Program-made: the position numbers and the translations under genes
Shown here: positions 39,032 to 48,387 of the stretch, one piece after another
Layout of the letters: the number at the start of each line of letters is the position of its first letter
How positions within the stretch are numbered: position 1 is the stretch's first letter
NCBI GenBank assembly: GCA_001460835.1
Contig: CYKH01001877.1
Span: forward strand, 1-56,920
Direction: 5' to 3'
Source: Bodo saltans
Taxonomy: Eukaryota > Euglenozoa > Kinetoplastea > Eubodonida > Bodonidae
Length of the DNA stretch: 56,920 bases
The notes under the pieces: generated by a model
Databases searched by the model: none
What the model was told of the DNA's origin: nothing
The model's input: the letters and a program-made list of their open reading frames with translations, nothing else

Positions 39032-40396
39032 ATGGACATCGGAAACATTGATAGTGCTGCCGACTTACTCTTCGGAGATGGTGCTGAAGACACCGTACCG
39101 CAGGATATCACGTGCCAGGACGACGTCTTTGACATCGCCTTTCACCCGTCTGCGCCCTTTCTCGCTATCGGCATGATCTCTGGCACAGTCGATATTCACG
39201 AGTATAAAGGCCCTAACTCCAAGTACATTCTGCAAGTCCCCAACATTCACACGGCTGGCATCACCGGTATGGAGTTCACTGAGACGGGCTCACATTTGGT
39301 GACGGTCAGCAGCGACAAGTCTATCAACGTACTTGACTGCTCCACGCAGCAAAGCGTCATTAAAGTGAAGGCAGGGAAGTCCAACCCCCACAAGCATGGC
39401 GTCAGCTCTGTCAACATCTGCAGTGAAGTCCTTGTGGCGACAGGTGATGACGACGGTCTTATCGCCTTATGGGATATGCGAGAGCAGAAGCCGGTTGGAA
39501 AATATCACGAGCATGGCGACACTGTTTTCCAAATGTTGTTCTTCTCGGAGGTCAACCAAATTGTGAGCTGCAGCGGTGATACTTGCCTTGGTGTGTATGA
39601 CTTGCGTATGCGCAAAATTGTGGATTACAGCGTCAAGCGAAACGATGAGCTCACCTGCATTGCGTTCATTCCGGAGACCGATGGCATCATTTGCGGCACG
39701 CCTAATGGGTCTCTTCCGATGTGGAAATACGGCTCATGGACTCGTCCATTTGACGTGTTTGATAACCATCCTAAGGAGTGCGACACGATCATGACGTACA
39801 ACGATAACATTGTCATGACCGGCGCGTGCGATGGTGTGGTCCGAGTGATTCAAGTGTTCCCTGTGAAGAGAAATCTGTGCCATTTAGGAGGCAATACTCG
39901 GCGACAAGGCATCAGCAAAATTCGTTGCAGCCACGACCGTAACATGATTGCTGTCAGCGGCACAGATAAGGTCGTGCAGTTCATCGACATTTCATTCTTA
40001 GCCGATGACCAGCAGCTGGACAAACTTCGTTCTAAAGCGGAACAGCGCCATCTTGCAACCCTGCGCGAGGCAACTGATGAAGCGGAGGAGATCGCCCTTC
40101 GCGAGAAGATGGCGGAGGCGGAAGAGGACAGCGACTGGTCTGACGCAGACTCTGAAATGGACAGCAGCGAAGATGAGGATGACAGCGACAAGGAGGAAGG
40201 CGAAGAGGGCGAGGACAACGATAACGAAGAAGAAGCCGCCCCTCAAAAAACCGCTCGCCAAGTCAAACGCGAGCGTGTGGCAGCGGCAAAGTGGCTAAAG
40301 GACGAGAAGAGAAAGACGGTCAATTTCCAATACGAACGTAAGAGGAGGCGTGTGCAAGGATTCTGGGGAGACCTTAATTCTCATGAAGATTACTGA
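39032..40396 (+). CDS. WDR55: WD-repeat protein WDR55/Jip5, ribosome biogenesis
   Basis: 454 residues. About seven WD repeats run from residue 27 to 330, for example VFDIAFHPSAPFLAIGMISG, GLIALWDMREQKPVGKYHEH and CLGVYDLRMRKIVDY. After them comes an acidic stretch (DSDWSDADSEMDSSEDEDD) and a basic C-terminal tail with KTVNFQYERKRRRVQGFWGDL, close to the FFGDL-type end of WDR55/Jip5. These proteins act in the nucleolus in 60S/rRNA maturation. With Mrt4 upstream this is a second ribosome-assembly gene in the unit. The ATG precedes a typical short acidic leader. Confidence 0.85.
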   Translation: MDIGNIDSAADLLFGDGAEDTVPQDITCQDDVFDIAFHPSAPFLAIGMISGTVDIHEYKGPNSKYILQVPNIHTAGITGMEFTETGSHLVTVSSDKSINVLDCSTQQSVIKVKAGKSNPHKHGVSSVNICSEVLVATGDDDGLIALWDMREQKPVGKYHEHGDTVFQMLFFSEVNQIVSCSGDTCLGVYDLRMRKIVDYSVKRNDELTCIAFIPETDGIICGTPNGSLPMWKYGSWTRPFDVFDNHPKECDTIMTYNDNIVMTGACDGVVRVIQVFPVKRNLCHLGGNTRRQGISKIRCSHDRNMIAVSGTDKVVQFIDISFLADDQQLDKLRSKAEQRHLATLREATDEAEEIALREKMAEAEEDSDWSDADSEMDSSEDEDDSDKEEGEEGEDNDNEEEAAPQKTARQVKRERVAAAKWLKDEKRKTVNFQYERKRRRVQGFWGDLNSHEDY

Positions 40397-40573
40397 GTAA
40401 CGAAAGACAGAATGTGAAAGATGACGATTAAAACCCAATTCGCTTAATACTGCAAGGTGTGTAGTGTGTTTGCTCCGTTTCGCCACCAAAATAATATCAA
40501 CAACAAAAATTTCAAAATTTCTGGCAGATTTGCTTGTTTTAGCCTCAAGATTGTTCTTTTTTTTTCTCATTGA

Positions 40574-40575
40574 AG
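40574..40575 (+). promoter_or_regulatory. Predicted trans-splice acceptor AG
   Basis: First AG after the T tract 40552-40568, 24 nt before the ATG at 40599. One of the clearest polypyrimidine-AG-ATG arrangements in the window. Confidence 0.45.
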
Positions 40576-40598
40576 TATTTTTCGTGAATTAGGAACCC

Positions 40599-41003
40599 AT
40601 GCCCCCAAAGAAGGACGAAGCACCAAAGCCAAAAAAGAAGGCCGAGCTTCCCAAGGATATGTGTGGTTGCGGTGTGAACACCTACATTCCCCCACCCAAG
40701 GGAAAGAAGAAGAAGGTGGTTCTCATTGAACATCGCCCAGACTGCACGTTCCAGCGAGCCACCTGCAATCGTTACCCACACCTTCCCAAATGTAGTGTCT
40801 GTGAAGACCTCTGTGAATATTGTAGTGGCATTAACTACTGGTGCCCTCATTGCATGGAGAACCGATGCTTGTTCCGCAACAAGCGAGACGTCCTAGGCTG
40901 GGGGCCGAAAAAGGACGATGCTGCAGGAAGACCCAGCACGACGGCTGATATGAACATGACCATGTCCGCACCGCCTTCCGCCGTAGGTGGACCAAAGAAG
41001 TAG
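40599..41003 (+). CDS. Cys-rich probable zinc-binding protein
   Basis: 134 residues. A Lys/Pro-rich start is followed by a compact Cys/His cluster: CGCG, then HRPDCTFQRATC, then CSVCEDLCEYC, then CPHCMENRC. The grouping C-x2-C-x3-C-x2-C and C-x2-C-x4-C suggests two or three zinc sites. The tail is Met/Ser/Pro-rich and ends in KK. I do not recognise the family; it may be a conserved kinetoplastid protein. Its own polypyrimidine tract and acceptor are clear. Confidence 0.8.
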   Translation: MPPKKDEAPKPKKKAELPKDMCGCGVNTYIPPPKGKKKKVVLIEHRPDCTFQRATCNRYPHLPKCSVCEDLCEYCSGINYWCPHCMENRCLFRNKRDVLGWGPKKDDAAGRPSTTADMNMTMSAPPSAVGGPKK

Positions 41004-41754
41004 AGAGACGCGCGTCACTCACACGTCCTCTCGTTTTATTTTGATTTTCTTCGCACACACACACACACACACCCACAACACAGCACCAAGTGAAGTGCAA
41101 GCGCACTTTGCTTGCGACCGTTTAGATGTAAACAAAAAGAGAGAAGTATGAGGAGGGGGCAATCGTTTTCTTTGTGGACACACCCCGCACCTGTCAAAGC
41201 ACACATTGCGCCGCTAAAGCATCGATGTGCGTCTTTGATTTCTATTTCTTTGTATTGTCAATTATTGAGCAAAAAATTGCACGATGTATTTCGTTGTGGC
41301 TGTCACACTTCTCGAATTTTGTTTGCTCGTTTGCTATTTTCTTTCTTTCGCCCTCACAAGTAAATCGAATTTTCGAGAAGGTAGATAACAAACACAATTT
41401 AGAGTGGTGGCTGTAACGCGACAAAAATCATCAAAATATTCTTTTGGATTGTGATTGTAATTTTCACGTCCCGTGCTCTTCGTTGTCTGTTCAAACACGC
41501 AACACACACCACAAAAAAACACAGAGGAGAGTCAAAAAGAAAGTCTTGCACTTCCTCACACAAAAAAGTTCCATTCTCCACACAAAAAAGGCAAAAGGGA
41601 GTGAATCGGACGACTACTGAGTCACCACATCAACAAATTATCAAAGCCAGTGAGGTACTCTCTTTCAGTACCACACAAAGCACAAAGAAAAGGAATTTTT
41701 TAAAAGAATCTCTCAACAGTAATAGTGTAATATTGCTATCAACCAACGTGTCTT
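41004..41754. other. Intergenic spacer with CA microsatellite
   Basis: 750 bp. A (CA)n run lies at 41054-41072 and pyrimidine-rich sequence at 41327-41356. The last 300 bp are A-rich. No gene is supported. Confidence 0.55.
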
Positions 41755-44700
41755 ATGAAAGGACCCCTGTACATCCTTTACGCATCCCAAAGCGGAAATG
41801 CTGAAACGATTGCATAGCAACTGCATTGTGACGCTGAGGCCAACGGTGTCGTCATTTCTGCCGATAGCTGCATCGTTATGACCCTCGATGCTTTCGAAAA
41901 GAAAGGCATCCTCTCAAAGCACGCAGCAGACGGCTCAACGTCGATGCTGACGCTGGTGATCGTCTGCAGCACAACAGGCGACGGCGAGGTGCCCGACAAC
42001 GGAGCCAAGTTCAAGCGCTACCTCCGCAACACCACCGACAAGTTTGTGAATGTACGGTTCACAATGCTTGCCCTTGGGGACACGAACTACAACAGCTTCT
42101 GCCTTGGTGGCAAGTACATTGACCAGAAGCTGGAGGCCCAGGGTGCCACCCGATTCTACCCGCGTGGTGAGGCGGACGATGCGATGGGGCTGGACACCGT
42201 CGTGGACCCCTGGATTGCTGGGCTTTGGGGAGCGCTCAAGATCGTCGATAGTGCTCCCCTCGCAGTCCCTGCACCTGTTGCTCCAAGCATCGTGCTAAGA
42301 GCTACTCCGGATAAAGGACCACTGTATTTTCTGTACGCCTCCCAAACTGGCAACTCCGAAACCATTTCAAAGCAACTCCACTGTGATGCAGAAGCAAAGG
42401 GGGCGTGGCGAGGTAACCAGGCCGAAAACTCTTCACCCTTCGTCGCTGTCATGACGATTGATGCTTTCGAAAAGAAAGGCATCCTCTCAAAGCACGCAGC
42501 AGACGGCTCGACGTCGATGCTGACGCTGGTGATCGTCTGCAGCACAACAGGCGACGGCGAGGTGCCCGACAACGGAGCCAAGTTCAAGCGCTACCTCCGC
42601 AACACCACTGACAAGTTTGTGAATGTACGGTTCACAATGCTTGCCCTCGGGGACACGAACTACAACAGCTTCTGTCTTGGCGGCAAATACATTGACCAGA
42701 AGCTGGAGGCCCAGGGCGCCACCCGATTCTACCCGCGCGGTGAGGCGGACGATGCGATGGGGCTGGACACCGTCGTGGACCCCTGGATTGCTGGGCTTTG
42801 GGGAGCATTGGAGAACTTAGAGGCAACAGCGCCAATTGAAACATTTCAGCAATCGGAAGAGCCGCACTTGCCGATGGACACGCCTCTCAAGACAGTCATC
42901 CTTTACGACCCAGACACGCCAGGCCTGCAGCACCTCGCTGCCTTTCTGTTCGAGCAAATTCTGGACTTAGGAGGCGTCGCCGCAATCTGCCCCATGAGCC
43001 ACGCCTCAGAAGCAGCGCTCAACTCATTGAGCCCTCAAGCGTTGTTGTTCCTGTGGGGCACCGGGAAGAAGACCTCTACGCTGTGCAACATTTGTCAAGC
43101 GCACCATCGAAAGCGTGTCGAGGCGGCAGCAACATCGTCCCTCCTTGGGTTCGCTATCAACACTCCCAACCTTCAATCGCCCAAGGACATTAACACCGCG
43201 TCCTTCGCCTCGTGGCTGAGCACCTCCACATCCGTGTTGTGCTACGCATCTCTTGGCGTGGTTGTATCACCGGAATCCCAACCGCAACTAAGTTTGGTCG
43301 ACACTGCGGTCACTGCTGTGCTTCAGAACTCCAGCTCCCGTAGGCTTGTGGATCTTGGCAGTAAATTTTTGAGACAGAATGGCACAATCACAACGACGAG
43401 TAACACCACGACCCCTGGGCACTCCTTTCAGTTCGCGTTCCATCGGCAAGATGTCTTCACGTGGTGCCAGCTCCTGCTGGATTATCTCCCAGGCATCGTG
43501 GCCGATATCAAAGCCATCACCACCTCGTTGGAGGCCGCTACGTTCCCATCCCTTTTTTGTGATGGAACTTCGTCGTCGTCGTCGCCAAACACCCAAAAGG
43601 TGGACGGGTCGTCACCCGTCGGCACGCCCATCATCGCAAACATCCCGGCCCAAGGACATTAACACCGCGTCCTTTGCCTCGTGGCTAAGCACCGCCACAT
43701 CCGTGTTGTGCTACGCATCTCTTGGCGTAGTCGTATCACCGGAATCCCAACCGCAACTAAGTTTGGTCGACACTGCGGTCACTGCTGTGCTTCAGAACTG
43801 CGGCTCCCGTCGGCTTGTGGATCTTGGCAGCAAAGTGTTGAGACAGGCGGCAGCCACCACGCCAAACCTCATCAGCAGCAATAATGGCACAATCTCAACG
43901 ACGAGTAACACCACAGCCCCTGGGCACTCCTTTCAGTTCGCGTTCCATCGGCAAGATGTCTTCACGTGGTGCCAGCTCCTGCTGGATTATCTCCCAGGCA
44001 TCGTGGCCGATATCAAAGCCATCACCACCTCGTTGGAGGCCGCTACGTTCCCATCCCTTTTTTGTGATGGCACTTCGTCGTCGTCGTCGCCAAACACCCA
44101 AAAGGTGGACGGGTCGTCACCCGTCGGCACGCCCATCATCGCAAACATCCCGCTGTTGCCAAAACAAACAACGTCTCACCACAGTGCCGTCACCAAAGGA
44201 GGCAATGCAGCCTCATCGTCGTCCTCCAAGCAGCCAGCCACCCGGCCAGATCATCTTGTCCACTCGGTCCTGTCACGGAACGTGTTTCTGTACACTGGCA
44301 ACGCTAGTCACTTTGTCGTCACTGTCGCGCACGACCTGCATAGTCAAGGGCAGCGCAGGGGATATGACGGCGTGATTACCGAGCTTGAAAACTTCAAGAA
44401 AGTTGGTTTCCCGAGAAGTGCCAGTTTTGTGTTTGTTGTGGGTCCAGACTTTGCAGGTCTGCCAAAATCGGTCGCGAAGTTTTTCAAAGCAATGAAGAAG
44501 TTCCAAGCCGAAACGACCAACAACAAGCCTGTGATGGACTCAGTGAAGTTCGCTATACTTGGTATCGATGATCGCCGCACCACGACGAACTTTAATTTCA
44601 CTGCTCTGGAGTTAGAGTGCACCCTCCTCGGCCTTGGTGCTCGAAAGATTCACGCCACCGCACTGGTGGATGTTGGAGGCAATGAGGAATCCATGCAGCA

Positions 44701-47700
44701 AATTGTGACGACGTGGTCCGAAGGATTGTGGTACAGCCTCGCTAGCCCAATGTCCAGCGTTGCGTACATTGACGCCCCATCCACGCAGTACACCCCTGTC
44801 GCAAGCAGCAGCGCTGATGGGACTACTGCAACACCGACGGAACCACAGCATGCGTCATCATCGTTCTTCCCATGGGAGCCAGTGCAGCTCCGCACAGAAG
44901 CGGTCGCAGATATGAATGTACTGTTGTTGTACTCCTCAGCAGGTATCGCCAAGACGATTGCACTGCAGGCTCGTGCAGAGGCCGACCAAATGGGAGTTCG
45001 CACGGAGTTGCTTTCCTTCTCCAAGGCTGCTCGGCGCGGCACAGAGTTGCTGCTCAAGCACAGCTGCATTGTATCCTTCGTGGAGTGCGCTCCTGGTAGC
45101 GGCGAGTCGCTCGCAGGAGGCCGCAGTTGGAGGCGGTATCTGATGAGTATGATTCACGCTCCCGACCTGATGTCCCACATTCACTTTGCCGTCCTCGCTG
45201 TTGGTAGCTGTGGTGAAGGCGACGACAACAACAACAGTTCCCCCTCGGACAAGCCCCATCGCGCGGCAATCTCCATCTCTGACCGGATGAGCGAGCTGCA
45301 AGGGAACCGGGTGTTTCCTGTCACGCCATTGGCGCATTTGTCGCAACTGTACTCTATCGGTATGCCTTGGTTCCGTGGTGTGTTGTCTGCGTTCTCCAAT
45401 TTGGTCGTGCAAGGCGGCAAGCTGGTGTCTCCTGCACTTTCGCCGCAAATGCATCCTGGTGGGGGAGTAGGCGACAATGACGATCTCCCACTTGTGCGGT
45501 TGCCTCCGTCTGCTCGCCCCTCATCGGCTGCGTCGTCAGCCGTGTCGATCTTATTTTTGTATGGCTCCGTGACTGGAAATGCAGAAGCTATCGCGCGTGA
45601 TTTGCATGGTGAAGCCCTTCAAGTCGCCGGTGTCCATTCGCGTGTGGCCTCGCTGAATCAATTCGAAAAAATGAAGTTTCTCTCCACAACATACGTGGTC
45701 GTTGTCTGCTCAACCACCTGCACCCTGGAGGGAGTCGGTGGAGCATTTCCAAACAACGCCCTTCGGTTTGTGAAGTATCTCGACACCAATGCTAAAACAA
45801 CAACGGAATTGCTGTCCAACGTTCAGTTTGCCGTACTTGCTTTAGGTAGCCGGAAGTACCCGTCAACTTTCTGTGCGGCTGGCATTGCCATCGATGATCG
45901 TCTGCATTCCCTTGGTGGGCAACGGCTGATTGAAGTAGGTTGTGCTGATGAAGTGGAAGGGCTTGACATCACTGTGGAAGCATGGCGCAAGAAGCTATTC
46001 GATGCTGTCTTGTGGATGTCCAAAGATTCTGTCTCGGTATCGCCCGCACCACTGTCGGCGATGCCCACGCCGAATCTGAAGCCGAGTGTTCCACCATTCG
46101 GCACGATCACTGGAAGTTCTCCATTGCACGACGGGAGTAGCGCTGTGGATGACGGCACTCTTGTCATTCCTGCCCTTCTGGACATGCCAGGTGCGCTCAA
46201 CACCACAGTCTTAGCCTCCACAACAGCAACGATGACAATTACCAAGCTTCCTCGTGTTCTTATTCTGTTTGGATCTCAGAAGGGGAACGCGGAGGCCATC
46301 GCTGGGCACATGCACCAACAATTCCAAGATCACTCCGAATTGTACGACACGCTGGAAATTGGACCGCTCAATGACTTTGAATCACTTCATTGGCGCAGGT
46401 ACCAAGTGCTGCTGATAGTATGCTCCACAACAGGAGAGGGGGAATTCCCAGACAACTCCTACCTGTTCTACAAATTCCTCCGAAAGCCCCACCCTGAAGA
46501 TCTTTTAAATGGAATGAAGTATGCGGTACTTGGATTGGGAGATACAAACTACTCTCGTTTCTGCCAAGCTGCCAAGACACTGGACAGAAGGCTGGAGGAG
46601 GTGGGCGCATCCCGCTTTTATGCTCGTGGTGAAGCGGACGATGCGTTCAGCCTGGAGGCAGTGGTGGAACCTTGGATCGAAAACTTGTGGCCTGCGCTGA
46701 AACGAGCAACGACGCAGCAGCAACCTCTCAACAGAACGGTCAGCAGCGCGCTAAAAGAGAGCACTTCCCTTGTCGCTGGAGAAAGCGGCGCACTGTCTCC
46801 CAGTCTCAGTGCAGGGCGTAGCGGTCGTGTTGTTCAAGCTCCAAGGTCTGACACGTCCACTAGCACGACAGCAACGGAAAGGATGCTGACCAAAACGCTT
46901 GGCAATACAAAGACCGTCACGGCGCGTATTCGAGGTTGGCGGAAGTTGACCGGTGACGCATCTCAGCACACCGTCATCCATCTGGACATGGAAGTACCTC
47001 CCGCCACCAAGTGGTCCCCTGGCGACACGGTGTCGATCCTTCCGTGCAATGAAACTGGAGAAGTGGAAGCAATCTTGCAACGGTTGAAGACAGACGGAGA
47101 TGAACCGTTCCTCCCACCCAATGCACTTGGCGTGTCAAGCTTGTTCCCAGGATCCCCACTGTACTCGCGGATTTCGTATCCCATCACGAATCGAGACGTT
47201 CTGTCGCAAGTGGTGTCTCTTCGCATTCAACGCACAAGTCTCAAGTCCATTTTATCCGTGTTGATGGGCGGAACAGACGATCCCACGGAGAAGACCCTCT
47301 TAGCATCATGGAGCCCTGCTATCACCGACCGTGTCACTCTCCTCACATTGCTACGGAAGTTTAATCACACGCAACCGTTGTTCCGTCACGTGGTGGAGCA
47401 CTTGATGGTGTTACAGCCTCGGTCCTACTCCATCTGCTCATCTCAGCTCGTTGATCCCACGTGCCTCTCCATTTGTTTTAAGGTCGAACCCTTCGGCCTC
47501 TGTACCAATTGGATGTACAAACTATGCAAGTTTACGTCGTCATCCCCCGCTGGTGTTGCCGCGGAGATTCCTTTAGCATTCCGAGAGACGGCGGAGTTTA
47601 GGGTGCCGACAGATGTGCATATCCCCCTTATTCTCATTGGGCCTGGTACTGGTGTTGCGCCATTTATTTCCTTTTTGCAGCATCGCAGGTGCATGATGCG

Positions 47701-48109
47701 GCAGCTCGGCATCGCATCTCCTGGAGAAGCGCACTTGTTTTTTGGATGTCAAACCGCTGCTGATTATCTCTACCACGCTGAACTTGACAATTTCCTTACA
47801 GACTCTACCCTCAAGCAGCTTCATGTTGCCTTCTCGCAGCTGCTATTAGGACCCAAGACCATGCCTCCGGTCTACGTTCAAGACAAGTTGCAAGAAATTG
47901 GGCAGCACTTGTGTGACTTGATGATGCACCACAATGCACATATTTTTGTATGCGGCGATGCAGAGCCTTACGCGCGTGATGTGCATCGAGTGTTGATTGA
48001 CATGCTGGAGCTGCACCTTCGGTGGAGCACAAGTCGTGCGACGCAATACATTGAGGCGATGGCCGAGGATGGGCGTTATCAGCGTGATATTTGGACCTCG
48101 TCGTGGTGA
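41755..48109 (+). CDS. Multi-flavodoxin diflavin reductase (7 flavodoxin modules plus FAD/NADPH module), disrupted
   Basis: The locus follows the cytochrome P450/methionine synthase reductase plan, with electrons passing NADPH to FAD to FMN. The C-terminal FAD/NADPH module (46881-48109) has RSYSICSS, GPGTGVAPFISFLQHR, FGCQTAADYLYHAEL, VYVQDKL, CGDAEPYARDVH and a terminal Trp. Upstream are seven flavodoxin-like modules: D1 41755-42240, D2 42313-42816, D3 42886-44150, D4 44275-44745, D5 44911-45405, D6 45541-46015 and D7 46252-46710. D1, D2 and D7 keep FMN loops (SQ.GN.E, STTG.GE.PDN, LGDTNY). D6 is partly conserved and D3-D5 are degenerate. The frame is broken by TAG at 41815 and by a 469-bp duplication at 43648. 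Without the duplication the frame is continuous, giving about 1,960 residues. Confidence 0.85.
41815..41817 (+). other. In-frame TAG inside the first FMN-binding loop
   Basis: From the ATG at 41755 the frame reads YASQSGNAETIA and then TAG, then QLHCDAEA. The second module has Lys (AAG) at the same place (YASQTGNSETISKQLHCDAEA). Translation could restart at Met 41878, but that product lacks the phosphate loop. A single A-to-T change explains the stop. Confidence 0.9.
41887..42230 (+). repeat. Flavodoxin module duplicate, copy 1 (D1)
   Basis: 344 bp matching 42460-42803 at an offset of 573 bp (191 codons, in frame). I count about ten differing codons, all synonymous (for example tca/tcg, tgc/tgt, cgt/cgc). 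The encoded protein is identical from DAFEKK to GAL. Confidence 0.95.
42460..42803 (+). repeat. Flavodoxin module duplicate, copy 2 (D2)
   Basis: Second copy of 41887-42230. The sequence just before each copy differs much more between D1 and D2, so homology of high identity begins abruptly at the Asp codon of DAFEKK, as expected after gene conversion. Confidence 0.95.
43179..43647 (+). repeat. 469-bp tandem duplication in the reductase gene, copy 1
   Basis: Repeats in the following block. Copy 1 lacks a 36-nt in-frame piece present in copy 2 (after agacag). It differs by a few per cent including non-synonymous changes (Ser/Ala, Ser-Ser/Cys-Gly, Phe/Val). Because 469 is one more than a multiple of three, the reading frame shifts at the junction and stops at 43662. 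Confidence 0.95.
43648..44152 (+). repeat. 469-bp tandem duplication in the reductase gene, copy 2 (505 bp)
   Basis: Second copy, with the 36-nt insertion relative to copy 1. It is in the same frame as the rest of the gene to 48109. Allele-level divergence plus an indel is what two haplotypes joined end to end would look like. Confidence 0.95.
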
Positions 48110-48366
48110 TGATGAGGTGGCACACAACGCACATTCGTCGCTTGCATCTCTTACAAGGTTGCGCACACGCTCACATATTCCAATTTTCGTGTATCCACCC
48201 TTGAAATATGCTCGACGTCCTTGCTTGGGAATTCTAATTTCGAGGATAGAAAACGTAAATCACCATTGACCGCTTGCAACATAAAAGTATTACGATGTAG
48301 TTTATCGATGCGAGTCAATTTTTTTTTCCGTTGCTTTCTTCAAAAAATCCAATCGGCGAAAACTTC

Positions 48367-48368
48367 AG
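48367..48368 (+). promoter_or_regulatory. Predicted trans-splice acceptor AG
   Basis: First AG after the T/C tract 48319-48340 and 20 nt before the ATG at 48388. Predicted from layout. Confidence 0.4.
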
Positions 48369-48387
48369 GAACATAAAGGCTTACAAT

